A DNA stretch of 64,000 nucleotides from an uncultured Verrucomicrobiales bacterium. GTDB taxonomy: Bacteria; Verrucomicrobiota; Verrucomicrobiia; Verrucomicrobiales; Akkermansiaceae. Numbering within the stretch: position 1 is the first letter of the stretch; each line of letters starts with the position of its first letter. The position numbers were made by a program, and so were the translations under genes. The DNA lies in NCBI GenBank assembly GCA_937893015.1, contig CALBJX010000062.1:1-64000 (forward strand). The letters are read 5' to 3'. Below are positions 1 through 10,790 of this stretch, piece by piece. A model generated the notes under the pieces. It was given only the letters and a program-made list of their open reading frames with translations, was not told the DNA's origin and ran no database searches.

Positions 1-29
1 TTAAAAATAAACGTTTTATATATTTCTTT

Positions 30-60
30 GAGCCTACAGCATTACGAATGCTGTAGGCTC
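30..60. repeat. Perfect 13-bp inverted repeat near left edge
   Basis: The arms at 30-42 and 48-60 are exact reverse complements around a 5-nt loop. Neither side carries a T-tract in terminator position, so this is not a classic intrinsic terminator. It may be the end of a transcript from outside the window or a protein-binding palindrome. Between it and the promoter at 249 I see GC-rich sequence with no supportable gene. Confidence 0.5.
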
Positions 61-248
61 GCCGCGCAGGTGCCTAGGGATTGGCTGCGCGGGGCGCCCC
101 GGGATGGGGGGGCGGGGGCCTTGGCTGCGCTTGCAAATGAAATCGTAACAGCATGACGAAAAATACCTGCGCGAATGTGCGATTTCGGGGTGTGGCGTGT
201 GCGTGTAACCATGCCCCGCGTAAACGCTGTTTTTTTGTCTGACAAGGA

Positions 249-276
249 TTGACATCAGGGGAAATTTGAGTAGAAT
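249..276 (+). promoter_or_regulatory. Predicted promoter of the first giant S6/PEP-CTERM gene
   Basis: TTGACA at 249-254, a 16-nt spacer and TAGAAT at 271-276 form a near-consensus sigma-70 promoter. The ATG follows 21 nt after the -10 element, so any leader is very short, and no Shine-Dalgarno sequence lies in it. The first nine bases, TTGACATCA, and the 16-nt spacer are shared with the promoter of the paralogous gene at 41366, which suggests common regulation. Confidence 0.7.
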
Positions 277-297
277 ACGACGCCTGTTTTTCGCACT

Positions 298-3200
298 ATG
301 AAACCCCGCCTGAACCATATCCTTCGCCGCGCTCTTCTCGCTTCCTTCGCTCTTGCCGCTACCCTGTTTTCCGGCAATACGGCAGAGGGCAGCACGCTGT
401 ACAGCAGCGTGGGCATGCAGACCTACACGGACTTCGGTCAGAACTACGGCCGTTATCAGGCGGGGCGCGTGAATGCCATGCTGTCCGGCATCCGCGAGCG
501 CGACGGCGGGGTGAAGATTTATTATATCGGCGACAAGTTCGCGGATTACAGCTACACGATGGAGCACGGCATGATTGACTTCTCGTCGAGCTCCTACGTT
601 TCGGTGGATGCGGCCATCGGCTACGGGTTCCTTGCCACGGTGCAGCACAACGGCGTGCAGAATCCCTCCTACGCAGCGGCGGAAGTGGGCGAGGCCTATG
701 CGGTGAGATATGCGGGCATTGAGTACCGCAACGGCAATGTAGGCCTGGGCCAGGCCGCTAACGAGGTATTCCTGTATGCCCCTAAGGCGGACCACAAAAT
801 CACCCGCCTGAGCAAGCTGGTGACGGATGCCCGCACCTCTGACGTGTACAATGACATGTCCATGCTCGGCAAGCCGCTCACGGGCGAGCTGCTGTATCGC
901 GCGGGCTCCGGCACCATGTTCATGGCGGAGGTCGATGCGGACGGCATGGCTGACTCCGGCGCGGCCCCCTCCATCCGCGGTGCCTACGACTATGTGACGG
1001 GCGGTCTGACCACGATTGACGCATGGAATCAGCGCGAGACGCAGGAAGGCGGTGACTTCAACTACAGCGTCTACCACACCGTCAACGACAACATTTATGC
1101 CTACATCACGGGGACGCAGGCCTCCGGGCAGGTGAACCCGCTGCCCTATATCGGCAAGGGTGGTGACTCCGGCAGTCCCTCTTGGGTGTGGAACGAGGCC
1201 GCAGGACAGTACCAGTACATCTCCGCCCTGCAATCCGGCGGCGGCAATTTCTCCCAAGACATCGGTGCGTGGTACTGGGAGCTGGAGAAGATGGAATCCT
1301 TCAACAAGAACATCGCGCTCGGCAGCGATTCCGTCATTCATCTGACGGGCGTGACCGCCTTGGGCGACACTATCACGGGCAACGCCAACGGCACCACCCT
1401 CACGGTGCAGCAGCACCTCGGCAGCATCACCACGGGCGGGGAAACCACGCAGTTTGCGGGCGTGCAGAGCGGCGTGAACACGTGGCTGAACCTCAACGAC
1501 ATCAAGGACAACCTCAACTGGTACAACTACGGCAATGAGAAGCTGAACGCCAACGGCGATATCAACAGGGCCAATGAGGGTAAAATCGTCTACGGCGAGC
1601 TGATGCACACGGACAGCATTGTGCTGAAGGCCGCCTCCGCCACCCCCTACATCGTGCAGCTGGATGACACGGTGGACACGGGCATCGGCTACGTGCGGTT
1701 CAGCAAGGCCGAGGGTGTGGAAAATGCTACCTTCAACCTCGTTTCCGAAGCGGGCGAGCAGAATCAGCTCAACTCCGCGGGCTTTGTGGTGGACAAGGGT
1801 GTGACGCTCGATATTGCGCTGACGGGTGAGAGCGGCTATCTGCGCGAGTGGCGCAAGGTGGGCGACGGCGACCTGCGTATCAGCGGCAGCGGCGACAATT
1901 TTGTGCTGCTCAACGTGGGCGGCGGCAGCGTGGGCACCAACGACGGCTCCGATGCCGGCCACGCGAGCGGCAAGGTGTATCTGGACCGCGAGGACGGCTA
2001 TGCGGCCTACAATGTGCTGGCCTCCACGGGCAGCACGATCATTCTGAAAAACACGGAGCAGGTGGCGCATGATGTGACCCTCGGCGCGGGTGGTGCCACG
2101 CTGGACCTGAACGGCAACGACTACACGTGGAACAACGCGACGACGGCGGACGGCTTCACCCTGCACATGCTGACGGAGAAGGACATCCTCGCTAACCACG
2201 GCGACAAGGCTGTCACGGTCACCATCACGGATGCGGGCGATACCCTGCTCGGTTCTTTTGAGGACTCCGCGAGCGGCGCCCTGAATGTCATCTACGACGG
2301 CGGGGAAAACTCCCTTGCCATGCACAGCGTTTTTACCGACCTGACGCACAATGAGGCCAGCTCCTTCATGGTGAAGAGCGGCAGCGTTTCTCTCGGCGGC
2401 ACTATGACCATGCACGGACGAGGCTCCCTGACGGGCACCAACGCCGACCGCGTGGAAAACCCGAATGATTGGCACTATGCCGATGCTGCGATGGATGTCG
2501 TGGTGCAGAACGGCGCCACCTTCACGCTGGACAGCCACGCCCGCTTGACGGGGGATGTGATGGTGGAGCAGGGGGGTACCTTCGTGATGAAGGAGGGCAC
2601 CAAGCATCAATTTGAGTACATTGAAGGTGCCACCTTCACGGAGGACACGCAGAGTGAATTCTATGCGCAGTTCCATGGTCTGAAAGGCGATATCAAGCTG
2701 CAGGGCGGTGAGCTTCAGGTGGCCTACAATGCTGGTGCGGATTCCCACAACACCTACGAGGGCAACATCACGGGCAATGCCTCTGCCGTCACCTTCGACC
2801 TCGGCACGGAGGCCGCGCTCTCTCTGACGGGCGCGAATGATTTCACCATGGCGAACGGCGCGGCGGTGCAGTTGGTGAGCGGCGGGGTGATTGCCGAGAA
2901 CACGGCAGCGGCGGGGTATGCGAACGGCACGGCGGCTCATACATGGAATATCGGGGAGAAAGCCTATTTTGCCGTGAAAGGTCTGAGCGGGGACGCTTTG
3001 ATGACGCTGGTGAGCGGTGATTCCGCAGGTGCGCTGGCTCTCACGGAAGCGCAGACGGCGGCGCTGGCTGTGCATGATGGTCTCTTCATCGGTGCGTTGG
3101 AGGGCACCCGCACGGAATACGGCGCCGCGGGCACGGCGGACACGCTTGCGGCAACGACGGATGCAGAGGGCGCACAGCACTGGTTGCTGGGCGGCGGCGG

Positions 3201-6200
3201 CGGTGAGCTGGTCGTCAACTTTGCGCTGGACAATGAGCACGCCGCGCTGGTGCTCGGCAATGAGTACACGACGGGGTCCGTCACGCTCACGAATGAGCAC
3301 AACCACATCGGCTCTATCTCCTTCGGCGGCAAGGTGACGCTCGGTTACACGAGCGAGGCCGCGCTGGGCGGTGCGGATATCAATCTTGCCTACAGCCACC
3401 GCATCATCGGTTCCGACGATGCTCTGGACAACATCACTGCCGGGTCCGAGGGCGCGATGCTGGTGGACAACATGGCCGAGGAGAATATTTCTCTGGCGGA
3501 GCATGCCTCCCTTTCCCTCGGCGCAGCGGGCAATGTGAGCTACAACGGCACCATCGGCCTCGGCAGCGGCGATACCTACCGCTTCGGCGGCGTGTCCGGC
3601 AAGCTGGCTCTGGCCCGGGCCTTGACGAACAACGGCGCGACGCCCACGAATGTGATTGTGGACGGCCAGACCTACAGCGGCGGTGTGGTGGAACTCAAAC
3701 AGGCTGCCACGCTCACGGGTAATGTGACCGTGATGGGGTATGACCGCGAGCAGACAAGCGAGACGGAAGGCGATATCACCCTGCGTTTGGGCGTGGCGAA
3801 TGCGTTGGCCTCCGCAAGTTCCGTCTCGTTGAAAGACGGCGGTATTCTGGATGTGAACGGCACCCGCCAGCTGCTCAACAATCTCTCTATGGAAGAGGGG
3901 AGCACGCTGACCGACAGTTCTCGCGGCAGCGGCTCTGCCGTGCTCAACGTGAGCGAAGGCTCGACAACCGAGATGAGCGGCTCACTGGATGTTTCCTCCC
4001 TCACCAAGACGGGCAGCGGCACCATGAATCTGGGCGGCACGAACTCGTACGCCCTCCTGAGCATTGCGGAAGGCTCGGTTGCGCTTAAGAGTGATACGGC
4101 CTTGCAGAACACAGGTATCACCCATGTGCAGAGCGGTGCCGTGTTGGATACGACTGCCGTGAGCCATGGCGGGCAGATTGCCCTCTCGGGCGGTGCGCAG
4201 ATGCTTGTCGGTGCCGCGTTGGACGGCTCGGTGCAGGCTATTTCCGGCACTGCTGCGATGCGCAACAGCGGCGGCACCTCCAAGTTATCCACCGAAATCG
4301 GCGCCGCATCGGGGGCTGCCCTGCAATTGGCGGGCGGTACCTTCCAACTCACCAACGGCACCATCAATGCCGATAGTGACAACGGCACGGAAATCGTGAA
4401 GAGCGGTACGCTCTCCGTGACGGCGAATCGATTGGAGATTAACAACTCCGCTACGGCGAACATCGGCGGCACCCTGAGCTTTGATGGTTCGGCCTCCAAG
4501 CAGTACCTGTACAGCAACCGCAGCGGGGATAACACCACGCGCAACATCGAACACCTCCACACAGGCGACAATTACAGCAAAGAACTCCATATTTCGGAGG
4601 CAACGTGGAATACCATCTGGAATATTCACAAGCTGACGGGTGTCGGCACCCTGCAATGGGATTCCAGATCCACGCATTGGTATTCCTCCCGCATTGTGCT
4701 GGACGGAGAGAACTCGTTCTCGGGCACCATACTGGCGAAGCGTGAGAACTCGGACAGTTCGGTGCGCACCTATGCTTCTTATCTGGAACTGGCTCACGAC
4801 AGGGCGGCGCAATACGCCATGGTGAACCTCGTCGGTACGGATGCCAACGACTACATGAACCTGGCGGTGAATACGGAGAATGCTTCTCTCCGCAGCCTGA
4901 CGGGCAATACCTATACCACCCTGTATGCGGGTGCCGCTTTCCCCGGCGTGCATCATTCGGGCGATTCTTCCACAGGTGCGGCGGGCATGGATGCCCACCC
5001 TGTTTCTTCTCGCCAAGCCTCGCTGACCTTCACCGGGAATGCCAACGGAACCTTCCAAGGCAATGTGTACGGCGGGGAGAACGGCAACGGCATCAGCCTG
5101 GTGATGAATGCCGCCTATGATTCCGTGAAGCAGACCTTCGACGGTGATACGGTGCAGCTCAACAATGTGACGGTGCAGAAGGGCCAGCTGGTTCTCTCCT
5201 CCACGGGGCTGAACATTGCGGGCAATGTGAACATTGCCACGGGGGCCACGCTCAAGACAGGCAGCAACTTTTCCTTGGATGCGGGCAAGACCCTGAGTGT
5301 CACGGGCGGCAATACCGCCACCGCCACGCTGAACTCCGTGCTGGTGCTCAACGGCGGCACGCTGGACTTCGATTCTTCTGCCCTCTCCACCGCCCACAGC
5401 GCGCTGACCGTCAATGGTGTCAGCGTGAATGCACTGAGCCCTGCCGAGAATCTGACCCTCAATTTCTCCAACTCCTCCTACCTGCGCACAGGGCAGCAAT
5501 ACAAGCTGGTGAGCGGCGACTGGGCCGCGCTCGGCGTGGGGCAGAGCTATTTCAATGTCACGGGGGCAGACTACCTCCTCGGCACCTTCACTATGGCATC
5601 GGACGGCCTTTCCGTCAGCTTCGCCGCCAAGAACGGCGAGCTCATCTGGGACGGCACGAGCGGGGCCACCTCCTGGACCGCCTCTCAGTTCGGTCAGCAG
5701 CGGGTGAAAACCACCACTTCCTCCACCGTGGTGTTCAATGACTCCGCGCAGAGCCACAATGTGAAAGTCAGCGGCTGGCCCGAGGTCGGCACCATGGTCT
5801 TTGACAACACGCAGGACTACACCATTTCCGGTAACCTGTTCGTGAACGACATCCACGTGGTCGGCAGCGGTGCCACCACCCTGTCCTCCGGCGTTGCCAT
5901 CAACAGCAACGGCAGCGTAACCGTTGACAACGGCTCGCTGATTGTGAAGGGTGTGTCCACCCTGCCGCTTGCCAAGCAGGTCAGCGGCACGGGCACGCTG
6001 GTGTTGGACTGGGGAGTCAACAGTGAAAACCGCTTCAACATCAAAAACCTGCACGCCTTGGAAATCCGCAGCGGTCAGTACACCACGGACAGTGCGGTGA
6101 GCACGGAAGCTATCATCGTGCGTGACGGCGGTCAGTTTACGTCCTCCGCCTCGCAGACCATGGACCTCACGCTGGAGGGCGCAGGCCGCAAGGGGACAAG

Positions 6201-9200
6201 CGACCGCGCCGCGCTCTCCCTGAGCAACAACGCCGGCATCAGCGGCAGCGTTCAGCTGACAGGCAACACGGCTATTGAGGTCGCCGACGGTACTACCTCC
6301 CGATTCAGCGGCACCATCACGGGTACCGAAAACACGCTGACGAAGCTGGGCAGCGGCACCATGGAAGTCGCCGGGATGGAGGTGCAGGGCCTGAACCTTG
6401 CAGAAGGCAGTCTGGTGCTGCACCGCAACAATGCGGCGAGCAAGTACATCAGTGCCGTGCAGCTCGGCGACGGTACCACCTTCACCCAGTACAGTGACGA
6501 ACGTCCCAATGCCCTGTCCGGCATGGATACCTTGGTACTGGGCGGGAACGCCACCGTTAAGACGGATAACTTTGAAGGCTCCCTGCGCGTCAGCACGCTG
6601 AAGAATGCGGACGGCGTTGCTGCTGCCACGCTGAACTTGGTGAACGACTCCAGCGTCGAACGCTACACGCTCTTTGAACTGGGCCGCAACGGTGCCGATA
6701 CGGGCAACTTTGCAGGCACCATCAACCTGAGCAGCACGGAAACACTCAACTACCGCTCCGCCGCCCTCGTCATCAGCAGGGGTGACATCACGAAGAACGC
6801 CGTCGTCAACCTTGATTCCGCCGTCTCTTCGTCCGCCAAGTTGGCCTTGGGTCTGCATGATGCGACCGTCACCGTGGCGGGGCTTGCCTCGGGTGTCGAT
6901 TTGGGCTCCCGCGCGCATGTCTACTCCGGTTATGTGGGGGTGAATGCCTCCGATGTCACCAAGGAGAACGTTGTCCGCACACTCGCCGTTAACACCGCTG
7001 CGGACACGGAAAACACCTTCAACGGTGCCGTGACCTCCAACATCAACATCGTGAAAACGGGGGACGGCACGCAGAATCTGGCCGGCAATTCGAGTCAGAG
7101 TGCGGTGAGCGGGTACGGCTTCAACGGTTTCAACGGCACGGTTTCCGTGCAGGGCGGCACGCTGGGTCTGTCCGACATCGGCATCCTCACGGGGGCTTCC
7201 GCCATCACCGTGGGTGAGAGCGGCACCCTGCGTTTGGACGGCGCGTTGAGTCTCAGCGCGCCCACCATCAGCAACAGCGGTACCGTCATCTTCGGCAGCA
7301 ATGCCTGCTACACGCTGGATGAAAGCACCATCACCACGCCGCACACCTACACCCTTGTCAGCGGCAGCGGCACCACGCAGGATTTGAGCCTGAACAACTT
7401 CCGCTACAACGGTCAGAGCCTGCAAGGCTACTCCTCCGGCATCCGCCTGATTCAGAGCGGCGGGGATGTCATCCTGAGCATCAGCAACGGCGAGGTGCGC
7501 ACGCTGGTGTGGGACGGCACGGCGGAAAACAGCATCTGGGATATGGGCACCTCCGCCAACTGGCAGGCGGACGGCTCCAAGACGGAGTCTTACGCGCCCG
7601 ACAGCGTCATCTTCGGTTCGGGCGGCAGCAAGCAAGTCAGCGTGGCTGCCGGAACGCGCGTGCAGGATATGACCGTTGCTGCGGGCTCCTACAGCTTCAG
7701 CGGCATGAACAACCTGCGGGTGGACGGAGACCTGAGCATCAACGAGGGGGCCTCTGTCTCCTTTGACAGGCTGACCAACAACCAGACGCAGCACCTGACC
7801 GCAGACGGTAACGTGACGGCGGGCTCCACCACCATCAACAGCGGTTCCGCCACCTTCAACGGCACGGCCCACTTCACGGACGGCATGCTGATTGACGGCG
7901 GCACCACCACCTTCAACGGCGAGGTGATGGTGGACGATACGGCGGCTTCTTACGAGCTGATTATCAACCGCGGTGAGGTCGCCATCAACGGGCAGATGAC
8001 CGTGAACGGCAATGTGCAGCTGGGGCATAACGAAGCCGGCGCGGCCAAGGCGAATATTCGCATCGGGGAAAACGGCTCGCTCTCCGTCGGCACGCTCAAT
8101 TCCGCGTGGGGCTTCAACACCCTGACGGTGGATGGTGTGCTGAACACCGACCACATGAACCTCTCCACGGGTACCACGCAGACCATCACGGGCAGCGGCA
8201 CCATCAATGCGAACCATCTGTCGGGTGCCAATAACGGCACCTACAATTTCTCGAACCTGCGCCTCAACATCGGCGCGGGCGGCATGGACGGCGGACGCCC
8301 CTTGAGCTTCACGAACATGACGCTCGGGGCACTGGAGGACTGGACGGCCAACCGCACCATTGATTTGGCGGGTGACATTGTCATTGATACCGCCAAGGTC
8401 GGCTCCGAAAGCGGCGAAGGGACCACCATCACATTGAAGGGGTTGAACGTCAGCTCTCTGACGAGCCTCACCAAGACGGGCGCAGGAACGTTGGTGCTCA
8501 GCAACAACAACGGCAACAGCGGCAGCATCATTGTAGAGAAAGGTACGCTCAAACTCGGCAGCAATCTGGCCTTGGGCAGCACCTCGGGCGAGCGTCTCAT
8601 CCGTATTGACAGCGGGGCTGTACTGGATGTCAATGGCCTTGTCGGGGACACCTCCGCCTATACGGTGACCCTCAACGGCGGTACTCTCACCAACACGGGC
8701 AATGCCCAGGGCGCGGGGCAGCGTCAGGTCGTCACGGGGCTGAAACTCACGGCAGATTCCGCCGTGGAAAGCCTTGCTGACAAGGAATTCGGGCTCATTG
8801 CCAACGGGTGGGGGAATACCGGCATTGCGTTGGACTCCCACATTTTGGAAAAGACGGGTGCCGGAACTTACTACATCACCAATGCCGCCATCACCGGCAG
8901 CGGCAAATTGAAGGTGAGCGACGGTACGCTGCAATTTGACCCGAGAAGCAACGGACATCTGGATTCCGGCATTGAAATGGCGGGTGGTACGCTGGCGGGT
9001 ACGGTGAAGCTCGGCGCAGGTATTGCGTTGGATATCACCCAGAGTTCGACTTTGACCGCTGCCATCCAAATGGACGGCTATACGCTGACCGTGAACAACG
9101 ATGCCGTGGCAAGCGAAATGAGCGGTGCGCTCTCAGGCACGGGCAAGCTCGTGAAGACGGGTGCGCAGGACCTCACGCTGACGAACGGCTCCGCCTCCTA

Positions 9201-10716
9201 CACGGGCGGTGCGGAAGTGAAGCAGGGCACCCTGCGTCTGAGCGGCTCTGCGGCGGGGATGATGGACCGCCTCACCTCCCTCTCCGTGGCGGAGGATGCC
9301 ACGTTGCATCTCGCAACCTCGGGCTCTTTCTCGAATAAGAACTGGGATGCCTCTCAGGTGCTCGGCAACATCGAGCTGGGCAACGGCACCGACAGCATGA
9401 CGGTGAACGCCACCGCTTTCTCTGCGCTGAACAGCAAGGCAACGCTCATCATCAACAAGAATGCACAGTACGACGGCAACGGCACGGGCGCCGCACCCGC
9501 CACGCTGAACAACAATCTCATCCTCCGCACCGATGCCAACCGCATCGCCCTGCACAACGTGGATGTGTTCAATGGTGACATAGCCATTGAAGGTACCGCG
9601 CTCATCGCATCGCTGCAAGGCAGCGTGAATCGCACGACCACCTTCAACGGCAGCATCAGCGGCGATACGCTGTCCGTCGGCGGCGGAGAAAGCGGCGCGT
9701 TCCAGCAGTTCTATGTGTTCTCCGGCTCCTCCGATGCTTCGGAATTGAACAAGCTGCACATCGGCAAGAGCGGCAACACCAACTGGACCAACGTGCTTGT
9801 TCAGGGGGACAACGCCTTGGCTCAGAATGTGAGCTTTGACGCCAACTGCGCGGCCGACCGAGGTCGCCTCTTCATCGAGTCTGACAACAGCATCCGCTCG
9901 CTGAACTCCGATGCCGGGGTAGGCTATGCTGCCGTCACGGAAGGTCACTCCCTCATGGTGAAGGACAGCGTTGATTTCGGCGGCATGATTGAGCTGGGCA
10001 GCACGCGCAACGCCAACGGCAACGCACTGGACGCCGCCTATGTTGCCATCAAGGGTAATAACAACGCCGTGATGCAGACGGATGGCGAGCTGACCATGGG
10101 CGCGAAGGCCGGGGTAAAGACCGCCTTCATCGCGGGTGCGGAGGGCAAGGGAACGCGCCTTGCCGGGGCTCATATCGACCTTGCCGCAGCTGTGACGCTG
10201 GAGCTTTCCGATGTGATTCTCGCTGATACGTCCAAGCTTACGGATGCCCCCGCCATGGTGGATGTGGACCATGTGACGCTGGAAGCCAACGTGGGGGTGA
10301 ATGCCACGGCATTGTCCGCGCTCGCGACCGAGAAGACGCTGGTGCCCACCACGGGCGAGGATGCCCCCGTTACGCTGACGGCGGACAGCTCCGTGTATGC
10401 CATTCAGTTGGAGAATGTCTCCAACGTGCAGTTCACGGGCTCCTACCTCACCATCGCCCTGAGCGGGGTGGATATCACCACCCTGCAGGCGCACGACTGG
10501 GTGAGCATCGAGCTCTCGGGCGGTGCCTCCTTCGGCAACACGCAGAACGTCGTCGTCACCTTCGATACCTATACTGCCACGGGTTACTATGAGCAGGAGG
10601 GGGACCGCACGATGCTTTATGTGGAGTCCGAATCGCTGACGACTCCGGAGCCTGCCACGGCCACACTTTCCCTGTTGGCCCTCGCCGCCCTCGCCGTGCG
10701 GCGCCGCCGTCGCTGA
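298..10716 (+). CDS. Giant secreted S6-peptidase-like beta-helix protein with PEP-CTERM tail
   Basis: A 3472-residue exported protein. It has an N-terminal signal peptide (about residues 1-30). It then carries a chymotrypsin-fold domain with all landmarks of peptidase family S6 (IgA1 protease/SPATE): His117 in ATVQHN, Asp165 before the ITRLSKLVTD segment, and Ser291 in GGDSGSP. Family-typical passenger features follow: an AGFVVDKG segment near residue 500, WRKVGDGDLRISG, LNVGGGSV near 538 and LDLNGND near 602. From about 770 onward it is repetitive beta-helix, rich in Gly, Thr and Asn, with autotransporter-type strand repeats (KTGAGTLVLSNNN near 2725) and two WDG-type modules (near 1783 and 2402). 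The C-terminus has TPEPATATLSLL, a hydrophobic stretch and five arginines, which is PEP-CTERM sorting rather than a beta-barrel translocator. SPATEs normally use a C-terminal barrel, so this architecture is unusual. The substrate is unknown; mucin or immunoglobulin is a guess from the family. The frame is intact over 10.4 kb. It is a paralogue of the gene at 41418. Confidence 0.9.
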   Translation: MKPRLNHILRRALLASFALAATLFSGNTAEGSTLYSSVGMQTYTDFGQNYGRYQAGRVNAMLSGIRERDGGVKIYYIGDKFADYSYTMEHGMIDFSSSSYVSVDAAIGYGFLATVQHNGVQNPSYAAAEVGEAYAVRYAGIEYRNGNVGLGQAANEVFLYAPKADHKITRLSKLVTDARTSDVYNDMSMLGKPLTGELLYRAGSGTMFMAEVDADGMADSGAAPSIRGAYDYVTGGLTTIDAWNQRETQEGGDFNYSVYHTVNDNIYAYITGTQASGQVNPLPYIGKGGDSGSPSWVWNEAAGQYQYISALQSGGGNFSQDIGAWYWELEKMESFNKNIALGSDSVIHLTGVTALGDTITGNANGTTLTVQQHLGSITTGGETTQFAGVQSGVNTWLNLNDIKDNLNWYNYGNEKLNANGDINRANEGKIVYGELMHTDSIVLKAASATPYIVQLDDTVDTGIGYVRFSKAEGVENATFNLVSEAGEQNQLNSAGFVVDKGVTLDIALTGESGYLREWRKVGDGDLRISGSGDNFVLLNVGGGSVGTNDGSDAGHASGKVYLDREDGYAAYNVLASTGSTIILKNTEQVAHDVTLGAGGATLDLNGNDYTWNNATTADGFTLHMLTEKDILANHGDKAVTVTITDAGDTLLGSFEDSASGALNVIYDGGENSLAMHSVFTDLTHNEASSFMVKSGSVSLGGTMTMHGRGSLTGTNADRVENPNDWHYADAAMDVVVQNGATFTLDSHARLTGDVMVEQGGTFVMKEGTKHQFEYIEGATFTEDTQSEFYAQFHGLKGDIKLQGGELQVAYNAGADSHNTYEGNITGNASAVTFDLGTEAALSLTGANDFTMANGAAVQLVSGGVIAENTAAAGYANGTAAHTWNIGEKAYFAVKGLSGDALMTLVSGDSAGALALTEAQTAALAVHDGLFIGALEGTRTEYGAAGTADTLAATTDAEGAQHWLLGGGGGELVVNFALDNEHAALVLGNEYTTGSVTLTNEHNHIGSISFGGKVTLGYTSEAALGGADINLAYSHRIIGSDDALDNITAGSEGAMLVDNMAEENISLAEHASLSLGAAGNVSYNGTIGLGSGDTYRFGGVSGKLALARALTNNGATPTNVIVDGQTYSGGVVELKQAATLTGNVTVMGYDREQTSETEGDITLRLGVANALASASSVSLKDGGILDVNGTRQLLNNLSMEEGSTLTDSSRGSGSAVLNVSEGSTTEMSGSLDVSSLTKTGSGTMNLGGTNSYALLSIAEGSVALKSDTALQNTGITHVQSGAVLDTTAVSHGGQIALSGGAQMLVGAALDGSVQAISGTAAMRNSGGTSKLSTEIGAASGAALQLAGGTFQLTNGTINADSDNGTEIVKSGTLSVTANRLEINNSATANIGGTLSFDGSASKQYLYSNRSGDNTTRNIEHLHTGDNYSKELHISEATWNTIWNIHKLTGVGTLQWDSRSTHWYSSRIVLDGENSFSGTILAKRENSDSSVRTYASYLELAHDRAAQYAMVNLVGTDANDYMNLAVNTENASLRSLTGNTYTTLYAGAAFPGVHHSGDSSTGAAGMDAHPVSSRQASLTFTGNANGTFQGNVYGGENGNGISLVMNAAYDSVKQTFDGDTVQLNNVTVQKGQLVLSSTGLNIAGNVNIATGATLKTGSNFSLDAGKTLSVTGGNTATATLNSVLVLNGGTLDFDSSALSTAHSALTVNGVSVNALSPAENLTLNFSNSSYLRTGQQYKLVSGDWAALGVGQSYFNVTGADYLLGTFTMASDGLSVSFAAKNGELIWDGTSGATSWTASQFGQQRVKTTTSSTVVFNDSAQSHNVKVSGWPEVGTMVFDNTQDYTISGNLFVNDIHVVGSGATTLSSGVAINSNGSVTVDNGSLIVKGVSTLPLAKQVSGTGTLVLDWGVNSENRFNIKNLHALEIRSGQYTTDSAVSTEAIIVRDGGQFTSSASQTMDLTLEGAGRKGTSDRAALSLSNNAGISGSVQLTGNTAIEVADGTTSRFSGTITGTENTLTKLGSGTMEVAGMEVQGLNLAEGSLVLHRNNAASKYISAVQLGDGTTFTQYSDERPNALSGMDTLVLGGNATVKTDNFEGSLRVSTLKNADGVAAATLNLVNDSSVERYTLFELGRNGADTGNFAGTINLSSTETLNYRSAALVISRGDITKNAVVNLDSAVSSSAKLALGLHDATVTVAGLASGVDLGSRAHVYSGYVGVNASDVTKENVVRTLAVNTAADTENTFNGAVTSNINIVKTGDGTQNLAGNSSQSAVSGYGFNGFNGTVSVQGGTLGLSDIGILTGASAITVGESGTLRLDGALSLSAPTISNSGTVIFGSNACYTLDESTITTPHTYTLVSGSGTTQDLSLNNFRYNGQSLQGYSSGIRLIQSGGDVILSISNGEVRTLVWDGTAENSIWDMGTSANWQADGSKTESYAPDSVIFGSGGSKQVSVAAGTRVQDMTVAAGSYSFSGMNNLRVDGDLSINEGASVSFDRLTNNQTQHLTADGNVTAGSTTINSGSATFNGTAHFTDGMLIDGGTTTFNGEVMVDDTAASYELIINRGEVAINGQMTVNGNVQLGHNEAGAAKANIRIGENGSLSVGTLNSAWGFNTLTVDGVLNTDHMNLSTGTTQTITGSGTINANHLSGANNGTYNFSNLRLNIGAGGMDGGRPLSFTNMTLGALEDWTANRTIDLAGDIVIDTAKVGSESGEGTTITLKGLNVSSLTSLTKTGAGTLVLSNNNGNSGSIIVEKGTLKLGSNLALGSTSGERLIRIDSGAVLDVNGLVGDTSAYTVTLNGGTLTNTGNAQGAGQRQVVTGLKLTADSAVESLADKEFGLIANGWGNTGIALDSHILEKTGAGTYYITNAAITGSGKLKVSDGTLQFDPRSNGHLDSGIEMAGGTLAGTVKLGAGIALDITQSSTLTAAIQMDGYTLTVNNDAVASEMSGALSGTGKLVKTGAQDLTLTNGSASYTGGAEVKQGTLRLSGSAAGMMDRLTSLSVAEDATLHLATSGSFSNKNWDASQVLGNIELGNGTDSMTVNATAFSALNSKATLIINKNAQYDGNGTGAAPATLNNNLILRTDANRIALHNVDVFNGDIAIEGTALIASLQGSVNRTTTFNGSISGDTLSVGGGESGAFQQFYVFSGSSDASELNKLHIGKSGNTNWTNVLVQGDNALAQNVSFDANCAADRGRLFIESDNSIRSLNSDAGVGYAAVTEGHSLMVKDSVDFGGMIELGSTRNANGNALDAAYVAIKGNNNAVMQTDGELTMGAKAGVKTAFIAGAEGKGTRLAGAHIDLAAAVTLELSDVILADTSKLTDAPAMVDVDHVTLEANVGVNATALSALATEKTLVPTTGEDAPVTLTADSSVYAIQLENVSNVQFTGSYLTIALSGVDITTLQAHDWVSIELSGGASFGNTQNVVVTFDTYTATGYYEQEGDRTMLYVESESLTTPEPATATLSLLALAALAVRRRRR

Positions 10717-10743
10717 GGCTCCGGCTCCTGTTGCGTCATATTT

Positions 10744-10790
10744 CACCCTGTGTGCCCTCAGTTTTGGCTTGCCAAACGGCGCACAGGGTG
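10744..10790. repeat. Inverted repeat surrounding the adk -35 region
   Basis: The arms at 10744-10756 and 10778-10790 (CACCCTGTGTGCC and GGCGCACAGGGTG) pair over 13 positions with one G-U wobble in RNA. There is no following T-run. The right arm lies inside the spacer of the predicted adk promoter, and the loop contains the -35 box inside a small TTGGC/GCCAA palindrome. It could be an operator, or a stabilising 3' hairpin of the upstream giant mRNA. Confidence 0.5.

Noticed and set aside
34..3504. Very long minus-strand open frame opposite the first giant gene (also 4285-9069, 9133-11388, 41361-45689, 45819-48386)
   Set aside because: They lie antisense to intact genes with signal peptides, catalytic motifs and PEP-CTERM ends. 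Their His/Arg/Gly/Val-rich products have no recognisable domain. GC-rich repeats with few stop codons on the opposite strand explain their length.
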